Shown here: piece by piece, positions 11,516 through 22,341 of the stretch
How positions within the stretch are numbered: position 1 is the stretch's first letter
Layout: each line of letters begins with the position of its first letter
DNA from: Apostichopus japonicus
Taxonomy: Eukaryota > Echinodermata > Holothuroidea > Aspidochirotida > Stichopodidae
DNA length: 64,000 nucleotides
Direction: 5' to 3'
Assembly: GCF_037975245.1 (NCBI RefSeq)
Contig: NC_092562.1
Coordinates: 13,384,501-13,448,500 of the forward strand
The notes under the pieces: model-generated
What the model saw: only the letters and a program-made list of their open reading frames with translations
Databases searched by the model: none
Told to the model about the DNA's origin: nothing
Translations under genes and position numbers: made by a program

Positions 11516-11795
11516 CAACCGTATACCGTAACGTGAATGGTCTTTATACTCCATCATGGTAAGCTTTGCACGCATAGCTACATAGCCAGTCATGTCATGA
11601 ATATTCATGTGGTCTATTGGGCTTGTCTGTAATTTTTGAAGGTTAAATGCTAAATAATGGGTATCACAATCTAATTAAGGAAGATATGGGTTTATTAAAT
11701 CGATATTATCATTGGGTTAAATGCATACAACATATCTGCAAATGTTTAGGGTGATATTGATGTTTTTGTTTGGTAAATAGTTAAAGGGGTTATTG

Positions 11796-13985
11796 AATTG
11801 AATTGAATTTATTGTCCACAATCAAAAATTCGGCTTACACAGGTCGCAAACGAAACAAAAGAAAAAAGTATAAGTATCAATATACTGCGATACGCATACA
11901 GTAATACAAACATATATACAGCAAGTCCTAAATAAGAAATCTTCTCACTCGTGAATTAAAAAATATGGATAGAATTATACACAAATGAGTATATGTAGCG
12001 GGGCCTAAGTGTACGTGGTGGGCATAAACGCACTCCAGAGCGGTGGTAAATGTAGTGCTCAAACAAGGGGTATGTTTGGGTCTTGCATGATTTGTTTCAC
12101 TTTATTGCAGAACCTCTCATGATACAAGCACTCTAACGAAGGAAGTGAACACCGATTATCGGAGGATTATCGAAGTGAACACCGATCGGCGGAGTGTATA
12201 GTCTAGTGGTTACGCCGGCGTCTCCCAGTCATGAGATCCCCGGTTCGATTCCCCGCCGACAGCAATGTGTGTCGTCTGGCAAGGGTGTTGTTCAATAACA
12301 ACTTCCCGACATGGACGTTAAATGGATGTGTGCCGAGAGATTGGCTTCGGTCAGCTTGCGAGTCTATAAGCCTCCATGGCTTCTTTCGCGAGTTCCTGCT
12401 TGCGGGAAGATCACATATACATACATTATCCGCTGAGCAACTTTCTGAGATTGCTCAAGTATCTTCACATCGATTCTTGTAACATTGGCAAAGTAACAAA
12501 TTATGTTATACATCAAAACACTTTGAATGAGGGATTTATAGATCAAGGTCATGATTGTTTATCCACTCTGAGGTTCTTCAGTTTTCTCAAGAAATACAGC
12601 CTCTAATTTGCTTTCTTATGTACAATTGTGGCATTACTAGACCAATCAATGTTGTTATTCAGTTAATGTCATTTAACAGGTAACCATGCAGTAATGCCAG
12701 TATCATCCGCATATTTTATGACCCTACAATCACTGGACATACTCTGACAGTCGCTGATATACAGGGAAAAGCCAGGGGGAGCGGACACAGCCCTGAGGCG
12801 CACCTGCACTTAAAATCATTTCCCCTGAGTAGACATCGCCTATCTTCACCCTCTGACGTCATGAATCCATTGGGTAGTTCGGGGAGATACACCGTGTGCG
12901 ATTAATTTAGCTGTAAGTAAGTGTGGGACATTTGTGTTGAATGCACTAGAAAAGTTTAAATCTCACATATTGTCTATCTTTATCTAAAAGAGAGTAACGT
13001 TTTTGCAGATATGTCAACACCGCATCATCAACTTGAACCCCCCCCCTCTCTCCCTGCTCTATAAGCGAACTGCAAGGGGTCAATAAACTGTTCTGTAATA
13101 CTGTGAGGGCGTTTCATTATTAGTCTTTCCAACATTTCATGACGTTACAGCTAAGTGAGACGGTCCGAAAAGTCATTAGGCTCAGTTGAATTCTCTTTCT
13201 CTGAGACGGGTATAACTAATTACGTTTTCCACAGTCGTGGAATCTAGCCGATGTCTAAAGAACATTGAAAGAGTTTTGTGAATATCCCAGCCAGGATCTC
13301 ATTGCATAAACCATCAGGGCATTGTGCTTTGGTGGTTTTCAATGATCCAAACACTACCCTAACTTCATGTTCAGTAACGCAAATCTCATTGTTAAAACTC
13401 CCTTTTTATTAATTCACTAATCAACCCACTCATACTACATTTTTCTCAGTTGTAAAGTCCTACAATTCATTAAACTCTTCCACGAAAGTTTGTGTGACCT
13501 CTGACTAGGGGGTCACCGACTTCTGTCTGTATCCAGTTAGCATTTGCATTGTTTTCCATGCACCAGCAGAATTATTTTCAGCAAAGTTTCTTTCTAATTT
13601 GTCTTTGTATGTTTGTTGACATACTTCGACTTTACGTTTGATGCACTTCTGTACCTCTTTCACCCTTGTTTTCTTACCTTCCATCGGAGCTTCATCCTTT
13701 CGTTGAGTAAATCTCTAAGTTCTTTGTGACCCACGGCTTTTTATTCGGATAGATTTTGTGTGTCTAAAGAGGGATGATTTTGTCGACAAAGAAGTTGAAA
13801 TAACTAGTGACAATGTCCGTCGCCTCGTCAAGTGAATTAGCTGATGAACAATAGATCCCAGTCGGTGGTATGCAGGGTGACTCGCAGCTCATCTGTTGCT
13901 GTCTCCGTGCAAGTGTACCGTAGCTTAGTTACCGGCCGACTTCTTTTCAGCTTCTTGTACTCCACATGTTGTATTTTACTGTCGA
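11796..13985 (-). mobile_element. Non-LTR retrotransposon (CR1/L2/jockey-like) fragment with broken RT
   Basis: On the minus strand, pieces of a LINE reverse transcriptase occur in the right order, in shifting frames. They are: a TTDWDLLF segment and KPWVTK linker (about 13880-13720), LERLIMKRP and DPLQFAYRAG...VDDAV (about 13140-13020), GAPQGCV (about 12800), the catalytic YADD (about 12715), LKKLKNLRV and LIYKSLIQSVLMYN (about 12590-12490), and LYHERFCNKV...YHRSGVRL (about 12140-12000). The 3' end is an AATTC-type tail at 11796-11812. Frame changes and stops make it inactive. A SINE splits it at about 12186-12437. Confidence 0.75.
12186..12437 (+). mobile_element. tRNA-derived SINE (family 2) nested in a LINE
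   Basis: tRNA-like head with A box 'tagtctagtggttacg' and B box 'ggttcgattcc', a body containing 'ttcggtcagcttgc', and a CATA-repeat tail. A second copy is at 25918-26160. It interrupts the C-terminal coding part of the minus-strand LINE, so it is younger than that copy. Confidence 0.75.
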
Positions 13986-13989
13986 GTAG

Positions 13990-14989
13990 TGTATATGCCA
14001 GAGTGAGACAATTAAGAAATGGATTAGTTCTTTCTAAAACCAGCCAATTAACAATAAAAAATAAAATGCTTGTGCGCAGAGTTTTTCTTGTTTCCACTCG
14101 TCACCTGGCTTGAGTCTCTAATTAACTTTGTAACAAATCCCAGGCTAGTAACGCTACCAATGGGGCCTTGATGTGCTGCTGTAAGGCTGAAAGGTACTTG
14201 ACGTTTGGCTTTGCAGTTCAGAAAGCAACAATTGAAAAAGAGGTAGTGCCACTTGAATCTGTAATGGTTTTTAAAATGTGGTGACTAAAATCCCTTTGAA
14301 GTGGACATAGTGAAAATAAATCTGTGCGAAATTGTGACAAGTCATTAGCCTGAGATATATATTATCTCATTCAGAAGCATTAGGCAAATAATCATGACAT
14401 ATGATCAAATTTATGGCTCACTTGCACGACTTATGGACCAAAATACCATAGTGACTGTCTCAAGGCCCAAGCTAAAGTATTCAGAATACAGAAGGCTATT
14501 TATTTGGCTAATTTATCTAGGTCTGGTGCTATTTGTATTAACCAATATTGGCCATTAGACTTAGCTACGTATACACTTGAGTCTTGAGTAGGGCGGTAAC
14601 ATATTCTCTCGATTGAGACTTTCCGGGAATAATCGAGAATAATTCCCGGTAAAAATTACCAAAAATCCAGAAGTACGGATGACATGCTGTAACAACTTAA
14701 ATTTTAGAGATAACGTTAGTCCTTGACCTACCACAGTACACCACTTCCACTGGTAGCACAGTGTACCATTGCATCGTGAAACCGATTCCTACACAAAATA
14801 GGCTATACTGACGCCAAACCTTTACCAATCGTGAAATTACCATGGGAACGGCCCACGCAGTGATAACTTTTGACATCAGACTTTTCAGTTACTCCAAATT
14901 GGCAGAAAGTGCCACAACTGTATGATCAAATTTTAAAGAGCTAAGTGATGGATTTACACGACAAGACAATAAAAAATCGCCGAAACCAT
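13990..14989. other. No recognised feature
   Basis: Unique-looking sequence. I find no exon, RNA gene or element ends before the composite hAT element starts at 14998. Confidence 0.4.
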
Positions 14990-14997
14990 GCGCAAAT

Positions 14998-16025
14998 CAG
15001 GCGCGGCGGAACGGAAAAATTATTGGGGGGGGCTAATGTGTGAAGACTATCTAAGCGGAGCGCCACCATCGGTTGGCGCGGAGCGTACAAGAAAATTTTG
15101 GGTTTTTTCAAACCCCCAGATGGCCGGAAACGGCACTTCCCGAGTGTTTTATGCTGCGAATACCTGGCCCTAAAATATGGGTCTCAAGTCTGCAATTTCT
15201 CAGATTGCACGTAAAGTCTGTAAAAACATTGTAATTTGTATATTCGATGGTGTTTTAAGAGAGTAGCTATTACTCGTAGTGTACTCGCAAAGACGTTTTT
15301 GAGTGTAGTAAGGGCAGTGGCGGAGCTAGGGGTATTGGTCGGGGGGGCAAGAATGGTCTGTAGGGGCGCTTTCGACACTATCTAAGCGGAGCGCCACGAC
15401 AGGTTGGCGCGGAGCGTACAGAAAATTTTTGAGTAAAGATACTCCCGAGATTGCAGGAAATGACCCTTTCCGGGGCCTTGTTAATTTGCAGATAAACAAA
15501 TAAAAAACAGATGCGCAATAAAATAGTCAAAAATCGCGAATAAGTAAAAAGTAGTGAAAAGCAGAAAAGGGCGCCAGCAGTCCATTTGAGTCCGTCAGGG
15601 GGGGGGGGGCATCCGCCCCTGACTGTATATATGGACGCTCGATCCGCCACTAAGTAAGGGGATGTTGGAGAACTGGCTGAAATGAGGCAAGTCATTGGCC
15701 TAAGACGAAGTTGTGTTACGCTTACCGGTACTCACACTCACTGCTTCCACTTTTCACGGGGCGTGAAGACGCCGTCGGAGTGAGAATGTGGTCTATAGCC
15801 AAGGGACGGGCCGACGGTCCCCCAGCAATTACTAAAATTATTACACCTATAGAGTATACGTGTGCATCGGACAGATCGACAAGTATGCATTGAAAAATGG
15901 GCAGATGTACGTTTCGGAGCCTTGGTAAATATTGGGGGGGCTTATCATGCATTTGCCCCCTCAACTTTTTTATTGGGGGGCTGAGCCCCCCCCCCCCAAG
16001 CCCCCCCCTGGTTCCGCCGCCACTG
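14998..16025 (+). mobile_element. Composite hAT-like element, copy A (outer), 1,028 bp
   Basis: Starts CAGGCGCGGCGGAACGG and ends GGTTCCGCCGCCACTG, with the exact 8-bp duplication GCGCAAAT at 14990-14997 and 16026-16033. These are hAT hallmarks. It contains the 43-bp module at 15046-15088 and a complete second hAT-like element at 15315-15652. The same nested arrangement is present in copy B (41411-42499) with a different outer duplication. No transposase coding is visible, so it is non-autonomous. Confidence 0.85.
15315..15652 (+). mobile_element. Inner hAT-like element of composite copy A, 338 bp
   Basis: Starts CAGTGGCGGAGCTAGGGG and ends GATCCGCCACTA, flanked by exact 8-bp duplications AGTAAGGG (15307-15314 and 15653-15660). 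Carries its own 43-bp module at 15377-15419, about 60 bp from its left end. Confidence 0.85.
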
Positions 16026-16401
16026 GCGCAAATCGACTAACAAGTCATTTCATTCTAGCCTAAATTCCCAATATTCCGTATAAGATACGACAAACACAAT
16101 GGAGATTCATTTTGCATAACTTACCGGGAAAAAATCGGCCGAATTTCAGGTATTCACGAGGAAAGGGAACTGTTTTTTCTTCAACAGCTCATCTCCTTCG
16201 GCCATGACAACACAAAGAATAACTACTGCGCATGCGGTAAGAACAAGGGAAAGCCCCATGAGTAATCGGCTATATACGGGCAAACAATAGAGGGCGTTGG
16301 GAACGATTCGCCTAAGTCGGACACTTCCTATGGTTCAAAGGAAATCTGATCGTTCTCAGGGGAGGCCTGACCTTCGTGTAAAGTCATATATAAGCAAAGG
16401 A

Positions 16402-16405
<4 letters not shown>

Positions 16406-16466
<61 letters not shown>
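16406..16466. repeat. (TA)n microsatellite bordering the Penelope element
   Basis: About 60 bp of uninterrupted TA directly beside the 3' side of the Penelope-like element. The 370 bp before it (16034-16405) show no recognised feature. Confidence 0.9.
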
Positions 16467-16468
<2 letters not shown>

Positions 16469-16778
16469 AATAACGGAAAAACTGTTAAACAACTATGCTG
16501 CATTTAGAGAAAGGCTGGATCTCGAGTGAGATACAATAATTGAATTAGGTAAGTGATTGGAAGTAAAACAGCCAATGTTTGGTTTTTGCAGAGCTTTCGA
16601 GCAAAACTAGCTCTTCTTCAGTGCATGATCACCGAAAGTGACAAGGAGTAGCAGGAATTGAAACTCTTTTATAGAGGAGATGTCGGCATGGTTGTAAGGG
16701 CAAAGCGACTTACTGATTTCTGCTGAATTGAGCAGAAGTTTTAGAAATTCGGATTATTTTAATCCGCGTCGGATTATT

Positions 16779-18560
16779 TTAATCCGATTCCGTCGTAATT
16801 GTAAAGGAATTGTTTTGGTTTATCTGGGACGGCAAATCGTTTCTGATGTTTAAACCGAATGGTGCCGTGGTCTTTAGGTTTAGTTCCCAGAAATTTTCTT
16901 TCGCTTTCCTAGATTTATCTGTCCAAGAATCGTTCTGGTCAATGGCAATAACACGCAAATTCTCAATTGAATGATTTTGGAGATTGAAGTGATTTGCAAC
17001 AGGTTGGTAGATCTTTTTTGTTTTGATCGCCGATCTATGTTGTGTCATTCTCATTCTAAGAGTGTTTTTTGACTCTCCAATGTATTGTAAGTTACAAATA
17101 TTGCAGTAGATGAGGTAAATGACATTTTTGGATAGGCAGTTAATTTTGTGCCGAATTTGGAACGTGCGTTTGGTTTGGTTGCTCTGAAAGGCCCCGGTCG
17201 AATCGACAAGTAAGCACGTTTTGCAATTTTGTGTACAGGGCGATGATCCTGTAGTTTCTGTTATGCTTTCCCCTAATGGGGTGTCATCCCGAAAGGATGC
17301 CCGAACTAAGATATCCCGTAGGTTGCTGGGTCTTTTAAAAGCGATGACAGGTAATTCTGGGAATACTGATTTCAGGCGTTCGGTGCCTTGAAGTAGGTGA
17401 AAATTCTTCTGAATGATATTAGCCAGTGGTGGGAGACCAGGGTGGAATTCAGTAACCAATGGTACCCTTTTGGAACTGGTTTGACGAGTTTTGTACGTCA
17501 ATGTTTCGGTACGGGGTTTGCTTTTAGCCTTTTTGATGGCATTTTCAATAGTACCCCGAAAATACTGTCTGTTTAGGAGGTGTTGTGACAGTTCTTTAGT
17601 GCGTGAATCAAAATCGACTTCAGAGGAGCAAATGCGTCGAATGCGCAACGCTTGACTGTACGGAATATTTCTGGTACAGTGACGTGGATGGCAACTGCTT
17701 GGTAAGAGGTAGTTGTGCTTGTTCGTGGGTTTATTGAACAAGTCTGTTTTGAGTGAACCATTTTGTAGGGTCACGGTGGTGTCCAGAAAGTGAACGCCAA
17801 GTCCAGAAAAATCAGCAGTGAATTTGATAGTGTGATGAAACGAGTTTATGTCATCAATGAAGAGTTTTAGATTTGCCTCACCATGGGTCCATATCATAAA
17901 GATATCGTCAATGTAACGTAACCACGTGTGTGGTTTCAAGTTTTGTCGAGATAAAAATTCTTTCTCGAGGTTTCCCATAAAGATGTTGGCAAAAGACGGT
18001 GCCATTTTGGTACCCATTGCGGTGCCATGAATTTGGAGGTAGTGTTTGTTGCCAAATACCAGATTATTGTTGGTCAAGATGAGTTGCATTAATTCGGCCA
18101 ATTCTTTCTTCGTGGGGGTTTTGCCACGTTTTGGTTTGAATGCTTTTGTGCAGGCCGAAATGCCCTCTTCGTTAGGGATATTTGTGTATAACGAAGACAC
18201 ATCCAAGGTAACTAACAGAGAAGATAAGGGAAGATTTTTTATTTCCCCAATTTTCCGGATGAAATCCGTAGTGTCCTGCACATAGGACGGTAGGGCCGAA
18301 ACGAGAGGTTGGATGAGGAGATCCACGAATTTGGAAATTTTTTCAGTCGCTGTGCCATTACCCGATATTATGGGCCTCCCGGGATTGCCTTCTTTGTGAA
18401 TTTTAGGCAGAAAATAAAAGCGACCAGGTTTTGGGTCGTTTTCCAAGAGGTTTTGGCCTAACTTGCGGTCAATGGAACCGTTAGAGACTATCTTTTGGAT
18501 GACTCTTTTCACGTTTTTGTGAAAAAGTATAAAAGATGCACATGAAAGAGAACTAAACAA
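16779..18560 (-). CDS. Penelope-like RT with C-terminal GIY-YIG endonuclease
   Basis: Uninterrupted 593-codon frame. The reverse transcriptase core shows KIHKEGNPGRPIIS near the N-terminus, LDVSSLYTNI, the GTKMAPSFANIFMG block and the catalytic RYIDDIF motif. The C-terminus carries a GIY-YIG nuclease: VIYLIYCNICNLQYIGESKN followed by RMRMTQHRSAI, preceded by a Cys-rich CTQNCKTCLL linker. This domain order is specific to Penelope-like elements, which prime reverse transcription at a nicked target. The upstream end runs into the inverted repeat, and the first residues are translated from that repeat. The frame is shorter than full Penelope ORFs, so the true N-terminus is probably missing. An intact frame of this length suggests recent insertion. 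Confidence 0.9.
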   Translation of the reverse strand: MFSSLSCASFILFHKNVKRVIQKIVSNGSIDRKLGQNLLENDPKPGRFYFLPKIHKEGNPGRPIISGNGTATEKISKFVDLLIQPLVSALPSYVQDTTDFIRKIGEIKNLPLSSLLVTLDVSSLYTNIPNEEGISACTKAFKPKRGKTPTKKELAELMQLILTNNNLVFGNKHYLQIHGTAMGTKMAPSFANIFMGNLEKEFLSRQNLKPHTWLRYIDDIFMIWTHGEANLKLFIDDINSFHHTIKFTADFSGLGVHFLDTTVTLQNGSLKTDLFNKPTNKHNYLLPSSCHPRHCTRNIPYSQALRIRRICSSEVDFDSRTKELSQHLLNRQYFRGTIENAIKKAKSKPRTETLTYKTRQTSSKRVPLVTEFHPGLPPLANIIQKNFHLLQGTERLKSVFPELPVIAFKRPSNLRDILVRASFRDDTPLGESITETTGSSPCTQNCKTCLLVDSTGAFQSNQTKRTFQIRHKINCLSKNVIYLIYCNICNLQYIGESKNTLRMRMTQHRSAIKTKKIYQPVANHFNLQNHSIENLRVIAIDQNDSWTDKSRKAKENFWELNLKTTAPFGLNIRNDLPSQINQNNSFTITTESD

Positions 18561-18571
18561 ACAACTAAATT

Positions 18572-18609
<38 letters not shown>

Positions 18610-18652
18610 TTTAGTTGTTTGTTTAGTTCTCTTTCATGTGCATCTTTTATAC
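18527..18652. repeat. 46-bp perfect inverted repeat with TA spacer
   Basis: 18527-18572 and 18607-18652 are perfect reverse complements, separated by 34 bp of alternating T/A. The left arm overlaps the start of the Penelope ORF. This could be a real terminal structure or an assembly fold-back. Confidence 0.9.
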
Positions 18653-18659
18653 TTTGAAT

Positions 18660-19427
18660 AAAAACTAGTCAAAATTGATACCTCCAATACATGACATATT
18701 TACCCTACCAGAAAGTAAAATTGTAAAACGGATTTCCACATGGAAGAACAAAAGCAACTCTGTACTAGTATATAGGGTTTCGGTATAGGTTATCCTAACG
18801 CCGAAATGACTAAATAGACCTTTTGGATACAACACCTAATACATTCCCATTAATTATTATTAATTAAGAAACAATAGTTCCAATTGCGGCGCCTGAATTT
18901 ATTCGGAACAACCATTATACAAATATTGGTCTTTAATCGTCATGATAAACATAGCAAGCGACCAAATGCAGTGTCAAGCAAATGTACAGATATTACAAGT
19001 CTTTGCAATGAGGTCAAGCAGTCATTGTTGTCGGCATCAATATTGCTTCAAGTGAATTCTTCTTTACTTTTAACTCACAAATCCCTGATGGTAGCCTGAC
19101 TTAGTGTGAACTACTTTATTTGCTACATGAAATAAGCAAATTCTACACGTTGTTCCTACGCCACTGAACTTGAGGGTCATTGTATAGGACAACCCAAATT
19201 GTTCACTTGTTATAATATTCAAGTGCGGTTCAAATATCAATGTACTGACATGTGCTAATAACTATTATAATACATGGTGTAAATAATATAATAATGTAAA
19301 TAAAACATGGTATAACCGATCATTTTTGAAATTTGAACAGAAAGTCAATATATCAACATCCTTCCGCGATACTTTTAAGCAGTGAATTGTATGTATGTAT
19401 GCGTGTTCGTGTGCGCGCGTTTGTGAC
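18660..19427. other. No recognised feature
   Basis: AT-rich sequence without supported coding or repeat structure. Confidence 0.4.
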
Positions 19428-20130
19428 GCCGAGCTTGTAAACACGATATCTGATGAAGGGAAGGCCAGACCAAATTCATATTTGGTGTGTAGAAGAACCA
19501 CATTGAGTACAAGAAGCCTACTGTTTTCTGTGGTGATCATTTGGTGTCGCAAGCTGTCAAATTGTGAAAACCTTGTTAACACGATATCTCAAGAAGATAG
19601 GCTTGGACAGATCTCAGTTTTTTTAATACGTATCTGAACCACATTGAGTGCAATTGAGGTGTAAACAGGTAAATTGTGAAAGCCTTTTAAACATGATATT
19701 GCAAACCTTGGACAGAACTCATATTTGGTTTGTAGATGTACCATATCAAATTTAAGGAGCCTATGATTGCTTTTGGTGGAGGTCAAATGTAATTTGAAGT
19801 CAACAAACGCCAAACATTAACTTCACTCCCCTCTTACATGTCTCTATACAATAACGCACCTTCCTAAACATAACATCGCAAGGGAAGCTTGGGCAGACCG
19901 CATATTTGGTATGCAATTGTACCACATTGAGTACGGAAAGCCTAATGTTGTGGGTGGAGGTCAATGGTCGTTTGTGTTAACCAGGGGGTCAAATTGTCAA
20001 AAAACAATTTTTTACACAATATTTCAACAAGGGCAGATGTCATGTCATATTTAATATGTTGATGTTTCTATCACAGTTAGAACAAGAAGCCTGTTGTTGA
20101 GGTCAATGGTCATTTCAGGACAGCCTGTGT
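19428..20130. repeat. Degenerate tandem repeat, about 130-150-bp period
   Basis: Four to five diverged copies of a unit containing 'aaccttgttaacacgatat', 'ggacagatctcatatttgg', 'accacattgagtac' and 'tggtggaggtcaatggtc'. Copies begin near 19430, 19555, 19665, 19860 and 20000. No strand or coding function is evident. Confidence 0.7.
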
Positions 20131-21199
20131 CATTGTGTATTTATCGTTTGTCACATCACACTGCTTTTCAATGTATTACTAAGATCAAGTATGTTGTACA
20201 CTTTCGCTATAAATTTTGTCAGATGCATGCATGAATAAGACTGCTCATGTTACATCATCGAAAATACGATGCATTTTCGCATTCTGAATTTCATTTTGGA
20301 GCGAATGACTCCTTTTTTTTTCCCTTCTGTACAGCACTGGTTATTAATGTTGTTAATTGGGTGGGATAAACCGGATTGAACCTTAGTTTGTAGTTTTTTG
20401 GGCAAGAAATTTGTTCGATCCAATTCTCCTGGAAAACAAGGACCATGGCTTGAGTATAATTTATTTCATTTATCTACAAAATAATGCCAAATGAACGGAG
20501 AATATCTCATTTTTTAATGGCCAAGTTCATTTTGATCTCTGTTAGCAGATAGCATAAAGTACGAACCCTTATTACAAATGTCACAATATGATTTGATCCT
20601 ATACAACACTTCTACCAGCCTAGATCAGTTTCTTGAATATGTGGCCCGAAAAATGTTTTTTTAGCGGCTACATTATTTAATATTTCCGTATTATTATCTG
20701 TAAGACTATAAGGCCATATATGGCCTTATTATATATAAGATACACACACAACATAGAACATTTACTTAAATATTATTCAGATCAGTAAAACAGTCTCATC
20801 TTAGGTTTAATACGTTGCTCGACAGATGAAATGCAAGTAGATACTATTGAAATCTCAGAGTCAACACTTAATTGTGACAAGGTTGTACACTATTCAGAAC
20901 TTCTGTCTTGCCGGGATGTGCCAGTATCAAACTTTATGTGGGTCTTTTGATTATGGGCATAAGCGACCGTTTTACAAATTGTTGCGGGGTTGGGTCTGAG
21001 CCATGTTCGACTTAACCTTAATAATATAAGGCCCGAAACTTGCCAATATTCTTCCCGAATTTACCACTAAATGGGGACTGTAGTACCAGTCCCATCTCCT
21101 ACGTCTATGCATAGTCACAATTCAATTCAAATAATTGATGCCATCTTGAACAAGACAAGAAAAATACACAAGAAACTACAAGAAATGAATTACAAAATT
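20131..21199. other. No recognised feature
   Basis: Unassigned sequence before the TA-rich block at 21200. Confidence 0.4.
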
Positions 21200-21245
21200 T
21201 ATACATATCTATATATATATATCTATATCTATCTATATATATATG

Positions 21246-21312
<67 letters not shown>

Positions 21313-21374
21313 CTATATATATATATACATATATATATAGATAGATATATATATATCTATATCTATCTATATAG
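21200..21374. repeat. (TA)n with TATC interruptions
   Basis: About 170 bp of TA and TATC repeats leading directly into a SINE copy. Confidence 0.85.
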
Positions 21375-21692
21375 ATGTTCAAAGTATCTCTTTCGAGATC
21401 CGGCTTTAGGAATCACAAATGATTTTCGAGTTGGATAGCATCATGTTTGATCTCTAGAGTAGGGCAAAATATGTCACCAAAAACAGAACTAGTATTGTTC
21501 GATATAGGTGACAAACGCCTACAGTGGAATTACGATCTTCCTTACCGGTTTCGAACCTCTGGACATACAATCAGCGTCCATAGCCTAGTGGTTAGGGTGT
21601 CCGCGTACAGAGCGGGAGGCCCGTGGTTCGAATCCCGGTGGAGGCTGAAAGTTTTTTCACTGTTCTTGATTTTCCAACTCATTACGATTTTC

Positions 21693-21695
<3 letters not shown>
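21366..21695 (+). mobile_element. tRNA-derived SINE, TA-tailed family (copy 3)
   Basis: Almost identical to the minus-strand copy at 53218-53534. The tRNA-like core at about 21566-21645 has A-box-like 'tagcctagtggtt' and B box 'ggttcgaatcc'. Conserved segments surround it, and TA tracts flank both ends (to 21374 and from 21696 to 21742). Confidence 0.75.

Positions 21696-21742
<47 letters not shown>
21696..21742. repeat. (TA)n microsatellite
   Basis: TA tract at the end of SINE copy 3. The following 600 bp (21743-22341), up to the sulfotransferase A stop codon, show no other feature. Confidence 0.9.
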
Positions 21743-21744
<2 letters not shown>

Positions 21745-22341
21745 CTATCAGTATTAATCAGTATAAACTAAAGTGTGTTATAATACCTTCATACCTGTTA
21801 GACCTGTCAGCAGAAATTACAGTGTAAAATAGCTAACAGAAGAATTCATTACTCAAGGGTTTCAAATAATGACTGGTCAGGAGTTTAAACAACTGTCCCT
21901 ATATGTTTGACTATTAAGTATGCCTTGTAGGCAATTTTTAAGCGTTTTGCAGTAAAGTGTCATCCACTTTCTGCTAAAATGTGGACGTAATTATTGGTGA
22001 AACATTTAGAGTAGTCTGGTTTGTCCAGTCAATCATTATGCATCTATAGGATTGTGTGTTTAGTATTTGCTCATATGTAGCAAATGGTTATAAATGTAAC
22101 ACATGTTAAGAAATTATAATACAATTTAACTAATTAACGGGTGCTTACCTTTTCCCATTATTAACTGATAAAGCCATGAGTATCGGATGCCACATATGTA
22201 TATAAGCTATAGGACTGGGAGTTTTAATTAATTTATTAATTTGATTAAACGCTTGCATTTGTTCTTCTGTCACACCTTTAGAAATGAAAAAGTAATAAAA
22301 CAACTTCCCAAAGCGGGGAATCGTTGGAGAGACCGTTCCTC

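Larger units (their letters stand above)
16467..18652 (-). mobile_element. Penelope-like retroelement, probably 5'-truncated
   Basis: The element body lies between two TA tracts. Downstream of the ORF (16540-16700) is a non-coding segment with the 'gctttcgag...ctcttcttcag' block found at Penelope ends. The 5' side ends in a 46-bp perfect inverted repeat around 34 bp of TA (18527-18652). Penelope elements commonly have such complex partial or inverted terminal repeats. I looked for a hammerhead ribozyme core, which some Penelope terminal repeats contain, and did not recognise one. Confidence 0.8.

Noticed and set aside
16467-16780. Hammerhead ribozyme in the Penelope terminal region
   Set aside because: I could not find the conserved CUGAUGA core paired with a correctly placed GAAA on either strand. 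A covariance-model search would decide.
21071-21340. Ile/Tyr-repeat proteins at TA tracts (also 50390, 53127, 58182 tail, 59138)
   Set aside because: Translations of (TA)n; no other coding evidence.
21566-21645. Functional tRNA gene
   Set aside because: A and B boxes are good, but the acceptor stem does not pair and the unit recurs inside longer repeats, so it is a SINE head. The same applies at 2406, 12186, 25918, 33600 and 57250.
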